NCBI RefSeq assembly: GCF_003344535.1
Contig: NZ_QPKS01000002.1
Location: 186,001-250,000 of the forward strand
DNA: 64,000 nucleotides
DNA from: Exiguobacterium flavidum
Lineage (GTDB): Bacteria > Bacillota > Bacilli > Exiguobacteriales > Exiguobacteriaceae
Reading direction: 5' to 3'
The position numbers were made by a program, and so were the translations under genes. Numbering within the stretch: the stretch's first letter is position 1; every line of letters begins with the position of its first letter. The notes under the pieces are model-generated. The model made no database searches and was not told where the DNA came from. It worked only from the letters and a program-made list of their open reading frames with translations. This document shows, piece after piece, positions 17,019-25,783 of this stretch.

Positions 17019-18740
17019 TTACTTCTTGATATCGAACGTCGTGCTGAGGAAGTTGACGACATCTTCAGCCGTATCCATGTCGAGTACTTGTTCGACGATC
17101 GCTTCACATTCCTGCTTGTTCAATCGTTTCATCAGGCTGCGCGCGCGCAGGACCGATGAAGCCGACATCGAGAATTCGTCGAGACCAAGACCGAGCAGGA
17201 TCGGGATCGCAAGCTCTTCGCCTGCCATCTCACCACACATGCCGACCCATTTGCCTGCTTTGTGTGCTTCCGTGATGACGTTGTTCAAGAGACCGAGGAT
17301 TGCGGGGCTGAACGGCTGATAGAGGTACGAGACCTTCTCGTTCATCCGGTCTGCTGCCATCGTGTACTGGATCAAGTCATTCGTACCGACCGAGAAGAAG
17401 TCGACTTCCTTCGCGAATTGCTTCGCCATGACCGCTGTCGCTGGGATCTCGACCATCATACCGATTTCGATGTCCTCTGAGACAGTGACGCCTTCTGCGA
17501 TCAAGTTCGCTTTTTCCTCGAGGAGGAGAGCTTTACCTGCGCGGAATTCTTCGAGCGTCGCGATCATCGGGAACATGACAGCAAGCTTGCCGTATGCACT
17601 TGCGCGAAGCAAGGCACGGAGTTGCGTCCGGAAGAGATCCGTCTGATCGAGGCAGAGACGGATCGCCCGGTATCCGAGGAACGGGTTCATCTCATGCGGG
17701 AGGTCGAGGTAAGGGAGTTCCTTGTCCCCGCCGATGTCGAGTGTCCGGATGACGACCTTCTTGTCGCCCATCGATTCGAGGACGGTCTTGTAGGCGTTGA
17801 ACTGTTCTTCTTCCGTCGGGAACGTCTCCGCATCCATGTAGAGGAATTCCGTCCGGTAGAGACCGACTGCTTCAGCACCGTTCTCGAGGACGCCTTTGAC
17901 GTCGTTCGGCGTACCGATGTTCGCAGCGATTTCGACGTGATGACCGTCCGCTGTGATCGTCTTCTCGTTTTTCAGTTTCTTCCATTCTTCTTTTTGAGCG
18001 AGGAACGCTTCGCGCTTCGCTTCGTACTCTGCGACCTGCTCGTCAGAAGGATGGACGATGACATCGCCTTCCGCGCCGTCAAGGATGACGAGATCCCCGT
18101 GCTTGATTTCCTGAAGGACGACCTTCGTACCAACGACAGCCGGGATCTCGAGGGAACGGGACATGATTGCCGAATGCGATGTCCGTCCGCCGATGTTCGT
18201 CGCGAACCCTTTTGCGTATTTACGGTTGAGTTGTGCTGTATCAGAAGGCGTCAAGTCTTCTGCGATGATGATGACTTCTTCGTTGATTTGAGCAGGTGTC
18301 ACGAACGTGATGCCGAGCAGGTGGGCCATGACGCGTTTCGTGACGTCACGGACGTCAGCTGCGCGTTCACGCATGTACTCGTTATCCATCGATTCGAAGA
18401 TCATGACCATCATCTGTGCGACTTCGTCGAGTGCTTTTTCAGCGTTGACCTTCTCGTCGATTTTCGCGTTGACCTGGCTGATGATCTCCGGGTCTTCCAG
18501 GATCAAGAGGTGGGCAGAGAAAATCTCTGCTTTATCCGGACCGAGTTGCTGAAGCGTGTTCTCACGGATGATCTCGAGTTCACCCTTCGATTTTGCGATA
18601 GCTGCCTGGAATCGTGCCTTCTCGGCTGCTGCGTCCTCGATTGTTTTCGTTGGAATGTCGAATACTGGCGTCTCCATCACGAAAGCCTTTGCGATCGCGA
18701 TACCGGCAGAAGCGCCGATTCCTTTAATGTGTTGTGCCAT
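17019..18740 (-). CDS. ptsI: PTS enzyme I (PEP-protein phosphotransferase)
   Basis: A 573-residue enzyme I. The N-terminal HPr-binding and phosphohistidine domains include the active His189 in GGRTSHSAI, and the C-terminal PEP-binding barrel contains [20 protein letters not shown] and the catalytic cysteine in GMCGEMAG. It takes phosphate from PEP and passes it to HPr, powering both glucose permeases nearby. ATG 18740 fits the AGAGGG site better than ATG 18746. Unlike the B. subtilis ptsGHI order, ptsH is absent upstream and the gene points against the permeases. Confidence 0.95.
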   Translation of the reverse strand: MAQHIKGIGASAGIAIAKAFVMETPVFDIPTKTIEDAAAEKARFQAAIAKSKGELEIIRENTLQQLGPDKAEIFSAHLLILEDPEIISQVNAKIDEKVNAEKALDEVAQMMVMIFESMDNEYMRERAADVRDVTKRVMAHLLGITFVTPAQINEEVIIIAEDLTPSDTAQLNRKYAKGFATNIGGRTSHSAIMSRSLEIPAVVGTKVVLQEIKHGDLVILDGAEGDVIVHPSDEQVAEYEAKREAFLAQKEEWKKLKNEKTITADGHHVEIAANIGTPNDVKGVLENGAEAVGLYRTEFLYMDAETFPTEEEQFNAYKTVLESMGDKKVVIRTLDIGGDKELPYLDLPHEMNPFLGYRAIRLCLDQTDLFRTQLRALLRASAYGKLAVMFPMIATLEEFRAGKALLLEEKANLIAEGVTVSEDIEIGMMVEIPATAVMAKQFAKEVDFFSVGTNDLIQYTMAADRMNEKVSYLYQPFSPAILGLLNNVITEAHKAGKWVGMCGEMAGEELAIPILLGLGLDEFSMSASSVLRARSLMKRLNKQECEAIVEQVLDMDTAEDVVNFLSTTFDIKK

Positions 18741-19095
18741 TTGCATTACCCTCTTTTCAGATAATTTTTTTACCTCAGTGACACCGTTTCTACGCTACCT
18801 ATGGTATTACCCATAAACGCTTTTCTCTTAACGGGTCGACTCAGGCCTCTCCCAAAATGAAAACGTAGACATTTTATTCCATGCTGCAAGTCGTTCTTAA
18901 AGCGCTGTCGCCATTTCCACTCGTTCATCCTAACATACTCGTAAACCGTCCAACAATCGTTTGAAATCAAGCAATTCGACAATTCCTCGAACACTTTCAG
19001 ATGATACCGCTTACAAATGGAAAGGGGTTTTTTCTTGGAAAACATATCACATTTCTTCATACTTATAAGGAGAAGTCTGAAGGGAGATGTTCAGC
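18741..19095. other. Divergent intergenic region between ptsI and pepA
   Basis: About 355 bases with no supported gene; in particular no HPr gene. A candidate pepA promoter, TTGGAA-17 bases-CATACT (19035-19063), precedes an AAGGAG-rich stretch. No clear cre site, riboswitch or terminator was recognised, and the ptsI promoter could not be placed with confidence. Confidence 0.4.
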
Positions 19096-20529
19096 ATGGA
19101 AAAGAAGGTCGACTATACGCAGCAGACAGAGGTACTCGTAGCAGGTATTTCTGGCAACGGCAAAATCAAGGAGGAGTTGCACGCGCTCTATCCGGATCGG
19201 CTCGAGGAATGGATGCGTGCGGGGGACGTCTCGACGAAGCAGGGCGAGCTGCGCCTGTTGCCGACACTTTCAGGAGAGGTGAAACGTGTCCTCTTCGTCG
19301 GACTCGGTAAGGCGGACAACCTGTCGCAAGATGAGGTCCGGCGTCTGATCGGGAAAGCGGCACGTTACTTGATGGAGCGGGGACTTGCTGATGTCGCGGT
19401 CGATGCGACGACGTTCCCGGGAGAGCCGGCTGAGATGGTTGCCGAGACGTTTTTGCTCGCGACATATGAAGTGGAACATTACAAGACAGGCAAGCAAGTG
19501 ACGCCTTACGAACTTGAGCTGTCGATTTGGACGGAGCAGGGCGCGCGGGTCGACCGCGGCGAAGCGCTCGCGGCCGGAACAAATCTCGCACGCCGTCTCG
19601 TGACGATGCCGGGCAACATCCTGACAGCGCCGAAACTGGCCGAAGAAGCTGGTTTTCTCGCCGAACGGCACGGCTTCAAGCTGAAGGTTCTCGATAAGTC
19701 GGAGATGGAAGAACTCGGGATGGGCGCGTTGCTAGCCGTCAATCAAGGTTCGACCGTCCCACCGAAGTTGATCGTCCTCGAATACAACGGAGCGGGGGAT
19801 GAAGACCCGATTGCGCTCGTCGGAAAAGGAGTGACGTTCGACACGGGCGGCTACTCGATCAAATCCAAAGTCGGGATTGTAGGGATGAAGGGAGACATGG
19901 GCGGAGCCGCGACCGTATTCGGCGTGTTCGAGGCGCTCGGACGTCTGAAGCCGGCTGCCAATGTCATCGGCGTCATTCCGGCGACGGACAACATGATCTC
20001 GGGCAACGCGTTCAAGCCGGACGACGTCATCACGTCGATGGCCGGGAAGACGATCGAGGTGCTCAACACGGATGCGGAAGGACGTCTCATCCTGGCTGAC
20101 GCCGTCACATATGCCAAGGAGTTCGATCCGAGGATGATCATCGATATCGCAACGTTGACTGAAGGTGTCCTCGTTGCGCTGGGGATGGAAATCACAGGCG
20201 TTCTTACGAACGATCAGGAACTCTATCGCCGCTTCGAAGCGGTCACGCAGGAGACGAATGAGATGGTCTGGCAGATGCCGTATGTCGATCAGTTCATCAG
20301 ACAGGTGCGCCGTTCGGAAGTCGCGGACCTCAACAACTCGCCGGGGCGGATGGGCGCCATGATCTTCGCCGGGTCATTCATCGGGGAGTTCGTCGGAGAG
20401 ACGCCATGGCTCCACCTCGATATCGCCGGCACGTCGGAACAGAACACAGCGAGCGAACTCGGACCGAAAGGCGCGACAGGTGTCATGGTCCGCAGTCTCT
20501 ATCGTTTCATCGAGCGTGAGGCGCAGTGA
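19096..20529 (+). CDS. pepA: Leucyl aminopeptidase, M17 family
   Basis: A 477-residue cytosolic aminopeptidase. The N-terminal domain is variable, while the catalytic domain carries the M17 metal and active-site motifs: GKGVTFDTGGYSIK (Lys and Asp ligands), the downstream KGDMGGAA, and the signature NTDAEGRL supplying Asp and Glu to the two-metal centre. It releases N-terminal leucine and other residues from peptides. ATG 19096 is correctly spaced from AAGGGAG, whereas ATG 19087 abuts that site. The stop overlaps the GTG of a small membrane protein gene by four bases (GTGA). Confidence 0.95.
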   Translation: MEKKVDYTQQTEVLVAGISGNGKIKEELHALYPDRLEEWMRAGDVSTKQGELRLLPTLSGEVKRVLFVGLGKADNLSQDEVRRLIGKAARYLMERGLADVAVDATTFPGEPAEMVAETFLLATYEVEHYKTGKQVTPYELELSIWTEQGARVDRGEALAAGTNLARRLVTMPGNILTAPKLAEEAGFLAERHGFKLKVLDKSEMEELGMGALLAVNQGSTVPPKLIVLEYNGAGDEDPIALVGKGVTFDTGGYSIKSKVGIVGMKGDMGGAATVFGVFEALGRLKPAANVIGVIPATDNMISGNAFKPDDVITSMAGKTIEVLNTDAEGRLILADAVTYAKEFDPRMIIDIATLTEGVLVALGMEITGVLTNDQELYRRFEAVTQETNEMVWQMPYVDQFIRQVRRSEVADLNNSPGRMGAMIFAGSFIGEFVGETPWLHLDIAGTSEQNTASELGPKGATGVMVRSLYRFIEREAQ

Positions 20530-20684
20530 AGCTTCTTCCTTATTACGCGCTGACTATACTCAGTTACGCAGTCTACGACCGCTCGGAGTCGAGGCTGACG
20601 CTCGGTCTGCTCGTGTTCGCGGCCATCTTCGCCATTTTGATGACGCTCAAGACGCTGCATGAGAAAACACCCCGTCAACGATAA
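20526..20684 (+). CDS. Small membrane protein coupled to pepA, 52 residues
   Basis: A short ORF starting with GTG 20526, overlapping the pepA stop as GTGA, which suggests translational coupling. The product begins MKLLPYYALTILSYAVYD, has a charged turn (RSESR), then a hydrophobic helix LGLLVFAAIFAILMTL and a basic tail ending RQR. It would span the membrane once or twice. Its last 10 bases overlap, tail to tail, the 3' end of the convergent ytvI-like gene, so neither has an obvious terminator in the gap. No family is recognised. Support is the start overlap, length and membrane-like composition. Confidence 0.55.
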   Translation: MKLLPYYALTILSYAVYDRSESRLTLGLLVFAAIFAILMTLKTLHEKTPRQR

Positions 20685-21799
20685 GTCGACGGAGTGCCTT
20701 TGACGAAGTCCCACATGTAATGGAAGACTTGTGCGTTGTAGAGTGCTTTGATGACGACGGCGACGATCGGTCCGAGAATCAGTCCGATGATTCCGAAGAA
20801 TTGGACGCCGACGTAGAGGGCGGCGAGCGCCGTGATCGGGTGGATGCCGATGTTGTCGCCGACGATCTTCGGCTCCATCACGTTGCGCTGGACGAGGACG
20901 ACCGCATAGAGGATCGAAAGACCGACGACCATCGTCGTGTTACCGGTGATGATCGAGTAGACGATCCAGGGCAGGAAGACGGAGCCGGTCCCGAGATAAG
21001 GCAATATGTCGAAGAATGCCGCGATGAAGGCGATCGTGAACGGGTGCTCGACCGGCAAGATGAGCAATCCGATCAGGACGATGACGAACGTGATCGAAAT
21101 CAAGGTGAGCTGAGCCCGCGCGTATCCGAACAGTGCCCGTCTCAAGCTCGAGAAGACAGTGTCGAACCGGGCGAACCATGGTTTGAGCTCGAAGCGACGC
21201 ATCCGCTCCTCATAGTTCGTCCAGTCCTTCGCGATGAAGAACCAGGCGAGCAGGACGATGATGAGGATGAGGGCGATCGAAGGGAGCGTCGCGAGGACGC
21301 TCTGCAACGTCCCTGCGATGCTCTTCGATCCTTCTGCGATCAAGCGTGCAAGCGAGCTGCCGAGCGTCTGGATGCTGTCCTGGACCGTGTTCTGCTGGGA
21401 CGGTTCGAGCGTCTTGAGCGCATCCCATGCGTCGCTCCAGATCGGAGCCAGTTTCTCATTGTAGAGCTTTTGGAAGAAGAGCGACAACTCCTGAATCTGG
21501 CCAGGCAGCTGATTCGCCACGAAGACGAGTCCGCGAATCAGCTGCATCAGGATCAGGACGAGCGCACCGATGAGCAATCCGCTGATCAACGTGATCGACA
21601 GGAGTGAACTTGCCCCGCGCTTCAGCTTCAGCCTCTTTTGGAAGAAGTCGACGAGCGGTCGGCTGAACATCGCGAGCAGGAATGCGATGACGAACGGGTA
21701 AAGAAGTGTAGCGAGCCGGAGCAGGACCCAGCCGGTCAGGATGACCGCCGCAATCACGCCGATGAATCGCACGAGCTGCCATAAACGCTCGGATGACAA
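20675..21799 (-). CDS. ytvI: AI-2E/YtvI family integral membrane protein
   Basis: A 374-residue polytopic protein of the AI-2E transporter superfamily. It shows the typical layout: two N-terminal helices, a central region LPGQIQELSLFFQ, then a second helical half with the conserved DILPYLGTG and a final segment GIIGLILGPIVAVV. The YtvI branch was named from sporulation work, though many members are not sporulation-specific. TTG 21799 is chosen because AGAAGGTGA lies just upstream; ATG 21832 lacks a ribosome site. The true substrate is unknown; homologues include a sodium/proton antiporter. Confidence 0.82.
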   Translation of the reverse strand: MSSERLWQLVRFIGVIAAVILTGWVLLRLATLLYPFVIAFLLAMFSRPLVDFFQKRLKLKRGASSLLSITLISGLLIGALVLILMQLIRGLVFVANQLPGQIQELSLFFQKLYNEKLAPIWSDAWDALKTLEPSQQNTVQDSIQTLGSSLARLIAEGSKSIAGTLQSVLATLPSIALILIIVLLAWFFIAKDWTNYEERMRRFELKPWFARFDTVFSSLRRALFGYARAQLTLISITFVIVLIGLLILPVEHPFTIAFIAAFFDILPYLGTGSVFLPWIVYSIITGNTTMVVGLSILYAVVLVQRNVMEPKIVGDNIGIHPITALAALYVGVQFFGIIGLILGPIVAVVIKALYNAQVFHYMWDFVKGTPSTYR

Positions 21800-21883
21800 T
21801 AGGATCACCTTCTCTAATATGTAGTATGACAATCATATCACGAATATTTGATAATGACGCTTTCCGAAAGAGGAGGAAATGTG

Positions 21884-22060
21884 ATGAACCGAAAAGGACT
21901 TGGAACAGTCGCGGCACTTGCCGCGGCAAGCATCGCAGCCGTCTATGAATGGCGGAAGACGAAGGCGTTCAGCCGGACGCACAAGGAGAAGGCCGAACAG
22001 ATTCTGATCAAAGAAATCGCGGAGGGTGAGACGGATGGACGAACTGCAACGAAAGATTGA
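21884..22060 (+). CDS. Small basic membrane-anchored protein, 58 residues
   Basis: The gene has an excellent AGAGGAGGAAAT site before ATG 21884. The product has an alanine-rich helix (residues ~6-20) followed by a charged segment with WRKTKAFSRTHKEKAEQ. It overlaps the start of the MazG-like gene by 26 bases, so the two are coupled. I recognise no family. The strong initiation signal and operon overlap make it likely to be real. Confidence 0.62.
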   Translation: MNRKGLGTVAALAAASIAAVYEWRKTKAFSRTHKEKAEQILIKEIAEGETDGRTATKD

Positions 22061-22913
22061 TGCGACGATCCGGACGCTCGGCGGATACTTCCGGCCGCTG
22101 TCCGGCCTCGCGCGCTTGATGGAAGAGATCGGGGAGGTCGGGGAAGCGCTCGAGACGAAGGATGAACAGCTGCTCAAGGACGAGCTCGTCGACGTGCTGA
22201 TGATTTCGACGTGCCTCGCCAATCAATACCGGGCGCGCCTCGGCTTCCTGCACGAGTCCCTCGGGACGTTTTCGGACGAGGAGGCGCCGTCCTTCTACCG
22301 GATCGTCCACGAGGCGGGACAAGTCGCCCGGACGATGAACGGATATGAAGGGGACAAGCCGCCGAAACCGGACGATGAGATCGTCCCGATCGGACTGTCG
22401 CTCGCCCGCCTGCAGCGGGAGCTGTTCCGCTTCGCCCGGCAACTCGGCCTCGACTTGATGGTCGAGATCGATCAGACGAACGCGAAGAACGTCGCCCGCG
22501 ACAAGGAACGCTTCGCTCTGACACGCGATCCAATCACTGAAGAGACGATCGACCACTTCAAGAGTGCGACCGGCAGCGAGGAGCTGCTTTGGGGAGCGCC
22601 TGTCTACGAGTCGGATCGAACGCTTGAGGAGAACGTCCGTCTCGCCTTGCCGTCGCTCCGTCGCTTCCTGCGCTGTGCGCAGGTCGAAGGAATCGACGGG
22701 TTCGTCCTTGAGGCACCGATCGACCGGACCGATTCCCTGTTGACCGTCAAGGAGCGGGCCGAGCAGATGGGGCGGATCATCAAGGAGGAGACACCGCTCT
22801 CGTTCAAGGGGGCACCTTATCGCCTTGAGGTCTATGCACCGCAGCTTGGTGCCGTCTCACCGTATCATTCGGAGGATGCCAACCGTTTGTTCCTGTTGCT
22901 TGAAAGTGAATGA
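22035..22913 (+). CDS. MazG-like nucleotide pyrophosphohydrolase with C-terminal extension
   Basis: A 292-residue protein. Residues ~18-60 form an all-alpha NTP pyrophosphatase motif: EEIGE at 29-33 and a downstream ELVDVL supplying the ExxD metal ligands. A second helical stretch (about 85-140) has a similar spacing but replaces the first acidic motif with HEAGQ, suggesting a degenerate duplicate that dimerises internally. The last ~125 residues match no domain I recognise. Canonical activity would remove pyrophosphate from (d)NTPs for housecleaning. ATG 22035 is spaced from GGAGGG. The small gene upstream overlaps it. Confidence 0.68.
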   Translation: MDELQRKIDATIRTLGGYFRPLSGLARLMEEIGEVGEALETKDEQLLKDELVDVLMISTCLANQYRARLGFLHESLGTFSDEEAPSFYRIVHEAGQVARTMNGYEGDKPPKPDDEIVPIGLSLARLQRELFRFARQLGLDLMVEIDQTNAKNVARDKERFALTRDPITEETIDHFKSATGSEELLWGAPVYESDRTLEENVRLALPSLRRFLRCAQVEGIDGFVLEAPIDRTDSLLTVKERAEQMGRIIKEETPLSFKGAPYRLEVYAPQLGAVSPYHSEDANRLFLLLESE

Positions 22914-22917
22914 GAAA

Positions 22918-23004
22918 AAAAGAACCGCGACGCCCGTCTTCTTTGGACAAGACTCGACACATCGTGTCTTCCTGTCCCTTGAAGTTCGGACTTCGCGGTT
23001 TTCA
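22918..23004. terminator. Rod-like hairpin between convergent genes
   Basis: A 78-base sequence (22923-23000) folds on itself: AACCGCGA/TCGCGGTT, CCG..CTTC/GAAG..CGG, GGACA/TGTCC and GACAC/GTGTC around ATC. It has A7 on the left and TTTTC on the right, so it can terminate transcripts from both sides. Confidence 0.7.
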
Positions 23005-24186
23005 TCATTTCTTGATGACGTGTTTCGGTGCTTGAGGCAACTGGGCCATGAAGCGGTCGATTCGGCGAATCGCTTCCTGGAGATGCTCCATCGAACTGGC
23101 ATAGCTCGCGCGGACATATCCTTCACCGGACGTCCCGAACACATTACCCGGGACGACAGCGACCCGCTCGGTCATGAGCAGGTTCTCGGCGAACTCCTCG
23201 CTCGAGAGACCGGTATGGCCGACATACGGAAACGCGTAGAAGGCGCCGCCAGGCAGATGCGTCGGGAGTCCCGTGTCGTTGAGTGCCTTGACGAAGTAGT
23301 TTCGGCGTTGCCGGTAGCTCTTGACCATCGGCGGGACGGTCCGCTCGCGCGAACGGAGTGCTTCGATACCGGCGAACTGGACGAGCGTCGGTGCACACAT
23401 CATGCCATACTGGTGGACTTTGAGCATCGCGCGCGTGACGTCCGGCGGGGCGCACGTGAAGCCGAGTCGCCAGCCGGTCATCGCGAACGCCTTCGAGAAG
23501 CCGTTGATGATGATCGTCCGCTCCTGCATGCCCGGAAGAGTGGCGAAGCAGGTCGCCTTCTCCTCATAGGAGAGCTCCGCATAGATCTCATCGCTGATGA
23601 CCCATAGATCGTGTTTCTTCGCAATCAAGGCGAGGTCTGCCAGCTGGTCGCGCGACATGACGGATCCGGTCGGATTCGACGGGAAGCAGAAGATGATCGC
23701 TTTCGTCCGCTCCGTGATCGCGGCTTCGATCGTCTCGGCCTGGACGGTGAATCCGTCCTCCGGCGCACAGGACACCGGGACGGCGACGCCGCCTGCAAGC
23801 TCGATCAGCGGACCGTAGGAGACGAAGGCGGGCTCGACGACGAGCACCTCGTCTCCCGGATCGACGAGCGCACGGAAGGCGAGGTCGAGCCCTTCGGATG
23901 CACCGGTCGTGACGATGATCTCGTCTTCCGGGCGATAGGAGGCGCCGAACGTCTTCATATAGGAACTGATCTCGCGCCGGAGTTCGAGTAATCCGGCGTT
24001 CGCGCTGTAAGCCGTATATCCTTGTTCGAGTGCGGCGAAGCTCGCTTCGCGCACGTTCCATGGTGTGACGAAATCCGGTTCTCCGACGCCTAGCGAGATG
24101 ACGTCCTCCATCGAACCGGCGAGGTCGAAGAAACGGCGGATGCCTGACGGGGCGAGTCGTTCGACGCGGTCTGCGAGCGGCTTCAT
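23005..24186 (-). CDS. alaT: PLP-dependent aminotransferase (AlaT/YugH type)
   Basis: A 393-residue fold-type I class I/II aminotransferase. Visible signposts are SLGVGEPDF near 31-39, TTGASEGLDLAF, the FPSNPTGS asparagine motif, SDEIYAEL with the PLP-interacting Asp and Tyr, and the Schiff-base lysine in NGFSKAFAMTGWRLG. The pairing with an Lrp-type regulator matches B. subtilis yugH-yugG (alaT-alaR), which supports alanine transamination. The general annotation aspartate/aromatic aminotransferase is the alternative. Its ATG overlaps the regulator stop by four bases. Confidence 0.87.
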   Translation of the reverse strand: MKPLADRVERLAPSGIRRFFDLAGSMEDVISLGVGEPDFVTPWNVREASFAALEQGYTAYSANAGLLELRREISSYMKTFGASYRPEDEIIVTTGASEGLDLAFRALVDPGDEVLVVEPAFVSYGPLIELAGGVAVPVSCAPEDGFTVQAETIEAAITERTKAIIFCFPSNPTGSVMSRDQLADLALIAKKHDLWVISDEIYAELSYEEKATCFATLPGMQERTIIINGFSKAFAMTGWRLGFTCAPPDVTRAMLKVHQYGMMCAPTLVQFAGIEALRSRERTVPPMVKSYRQRRNYFVKALNDTGLPTHLPGGAFYAFPYVGHTGLSSEEFAENLLMTERVAVVPGNVFGTSGEGYVRASYASSMEHLQEAIRRIDRFMAQLPQAPKHVIKK

Positions 24187-24680
24187 GGCGTTACCTTCAG
24201 ACGTTTGTCATCGTCGTCCTTGCTGAACAGGACGCCGTCGTGTTTGTACGTCTTGAGCCGGAAGTGGGTCGTCGTCGAGATGACGGAGTCGAGCGTCGAC
24301 AATTTCTCCGAGACGAACTGGGCGACTTCCTGGAGCGATTTACCTTCGATGACGACCTGGAGATCGTAGGCGCCTGACATCAAGTAGAGCGATGTCACTT
24401 CGGGGAAGCGGTGGATCCGCTCAGCGACCTCGTCGAAGCCGCGGCCCCGTTTCGGTGTCACCTTGACGTCGATGAAGGCCGTCACGCCCTGGTGTGAATG
24501 GATTTTCTGCCAGTCGATGACGGCGGTGAAACCGAGAAGGACGCCGTCCGTCTTGAAGCGTTCGATCGAATCGATGACATCCTCCTTCTCGAGTCCGAGC
24601 ATCTGAGCGGCGAGTCCCGGATCGATCTGTCCGTTCGTCGCGAGTAGTTCAAGCAGTTCAAGCTGTTGTTCTGTATACAT
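24183..24680 (-). CDS. alaR: Lrp/AsnC-family regulator (AlaR/YugG type)
   Basis: A 165-residue regulator with an N-terminal helix-turn-helix (about residues 1-55, including GLAAQMLGLEKEDVIDSIERF) and a C-terminal RAM ligand-binding domain (HQGVTAFIDVKVTP... YLMSGAYDLQVVIEG). It is expected to control the overlapping aminotransferase gene, probably in response to an amino acid. The start may be ATG 24680, matching the AlaR N-terminus, or GTG 24689, which forms a GTGA overlap with the glycosyltransferase stop. The upstream gene is otherwise unrelated, so the three-gene run may be a fortuitous operon. Confidence 0.88.
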   Translation of the reverse strand: MYTEQQLELLELLATNGQIDPGLAAQMLGLEKEDVIDSIERFKTDGVLLGFTAVIDWQKIHSHQGVTAFIDVKVTPKRGRGFDEVAERIHRFPEVTSLYLMSGAYDLQVVIEGKSLQEVAQFVSEKLSTLDSVISTTTHFRLKTYKHDGVLFSKDDDDKRLKVTP

Positions 24681-24685
24681 GACGT

Positions 24686-25477
24686 TCACTCACTTTCTAA
24701 AAGGCGGCCATCGAACGAGCGCCGGGTATCGCGGCGTTTTCCCCGCCGTTCGGCCTGGACGATGTGGAAGTTTTTCATTTCGGTGGCGGGCAGTTCGTGT
24801 TTTCGGCAGAGCAGATTGAAATACTCGCGCCGCTTCTCATCCTGTCTCGCCGATTCATGATTGCCCTCCGGATGGAAGGCATAGAGGATCGTCGCGCGTG
24901 CAGGGTGCAGCACGAGGTGCTTCTCACCGACGCGAAGGATCCAGTCCCAGTCCCAGTAATTATAGACGTCTTCGTCGAACAGACCGAGTTCGTCATGGAG
25001 GGAACGACGGTACATCGCACCCGACGGGATGAATGTCGAATCGACGCGCATCTCTTCTTTATCATAGGGGTAGGCGAACGGCTCGAAATGGGTCACGAAG
25101 CGCCGTCCGTCCTTGACGGTATATTCGAACAGTTCGGCGTCCGTATAGGAGAGGTCTGCACCGGCGTCGAGGTCGCGCACGAGCTCCTCGATATGTGTCG
25201 GCAGCAGGACGTCATCGTCGTCGAGCAGCATGATATATTCACCCCGGGCGATCGTGACGCCGTGATTTCGTGCGCGAACGTGATGATTCTCGCCGATCGA
25301 GGCGATTGAAATTGGGAACGGATCGTTTCGTTCCGTGATCCAGTCGAGGGTGCCTTCGCCGTTGTTGACGACGATCACCTCGAACGGCGTGTAGGTCTGA
25401 CGCGCGAGCGAGTCGAGCGCGTCGCGCAACTCGTTCTCGCGGTTATAAGTAGGAATGACGACAGAGACGTTAGTCAT
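24686..25477 (-). CDS. Family 2 glycosyltransferase
   Basis: A 263-residue inverting GT-A enzyme. It starts with VSVVIPTYNRENEL, carries the metal-binding DDDD cluster in YIMLLDDDDVLL near residue 90, and has a later ED/WDWDW region at the acceptor site. No transmembrane helix is present. Family 2 members add sugars to polysaccharides, teichoic-acid-like polymers or lipids; specificity cannot be told here. ATG 25477 has AGGAGGAGAAAAC upstream. It lies 5' of alaR and overlaps or abuts it. Confidence 0.87.
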   Translation of the reverse strand: MTNVSVVIPTYNRENELRDALDSLARQTYTPFEVIVVNNGEGTLDWITERNDPFPISIASIGENHHVRARNHGVTIARGEYIMLLDDDDVLLPTHIEELVRDLDAGADLSYTDAELFEYTVKDGRRFVTHFEPFAYPYDKEEMRVDSTFIPSGAMYRRSLHDELGLFDEDVYNYWDWDWILRVGEKHLVLHPARATILYAFHPEGNHESARQDEKRREYFNLLCRKHELPATEMKNFHIVQAERRGKRRDTRRSFDGRLLESE

Positions 25478-25496
25478 GTTTTCTCCTCCTTGCACA

Positions 25497-25525
25497 AAGA
25501 CACCTGACGCGTCAGGTGTCTTTTG
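25497..25525. terminator. Palindromic terminator upstream of the glycosyltransferase
   Basis: Perfect 12-bp palindromic arms AAGACACCTGAC / GTCAGGTGTCTT with T and A flanks on the two sides. It ends transcripts arriving on the minus strand from the Nfu-N-domain gene. Confidence 0.8.
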
Positions 25526-25529
25526 CTCA

Positions 25530-25769
25530 TTACATGCGTGATTCGATCGTCGGCAACAGGGCGTTCCAATCGGCAGTCTCTTCCTTCGTGACCGTCACGA
25601 AGTCGCCGTATGCGAACAGGTTGTCGACACCGTCGAGCGTGATGAGGGCGGCGAGCAGCTGGTCTTCCGGTGTATCGCCTTTTCTGACACTCGTGCTTTT
25701 CGCGCCGAAGCGGTTTTCCGCGAGCGTGATCTTTACTGCGTTAGGGTTTGGTGTGTAATCGACTTGCAT
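25530..25769 (-). CDS. Nfu N-terminal-domain protein, 79 residues
   Basis: A stand-alone Nfu_N-type domain: DYTPNPNAVKITL at the N-terminus followed by an alpha/beta region with PEDQLLAALITLDGVDNLFAYGDFVTVTK. In larger proteins this domain precedes the NifU CxxC scaffold; here there are no cysteines, so it probably assists rather than carries Fe-S clusters. ATG 25769 has a GAGAGGAGC site. It follows yugE by 14 bases and precedes a strong terminator, so the two likely form one transcript. Confidence 0.8.
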   Translation of the reverse strand: MQVDYTPNPNAVKITLAENRFGAKSTSVRKGDTPEDQLLAALITLDGVDNLFAYGDFVTVTKEETADWNALLPTIESRM

Positions 25770-25783
25770 ATTGTAAGCTCCTC

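Noticed and set aside
17622-18764. 380-codon plus-strand ORF opposite ptsI
   Set aside because: Phe/Asp/Arg/Leu-rich shadow without a ribosome site; ptsI is complete on the other strand.
20720-21607. 295-codon plus-strand ORF opposite the ytvI-like gene
   Set aside because: Extremely Asp/Glu/Arg-rich, as produced by reading the complement of hydrophobic codons; no initiation signal.
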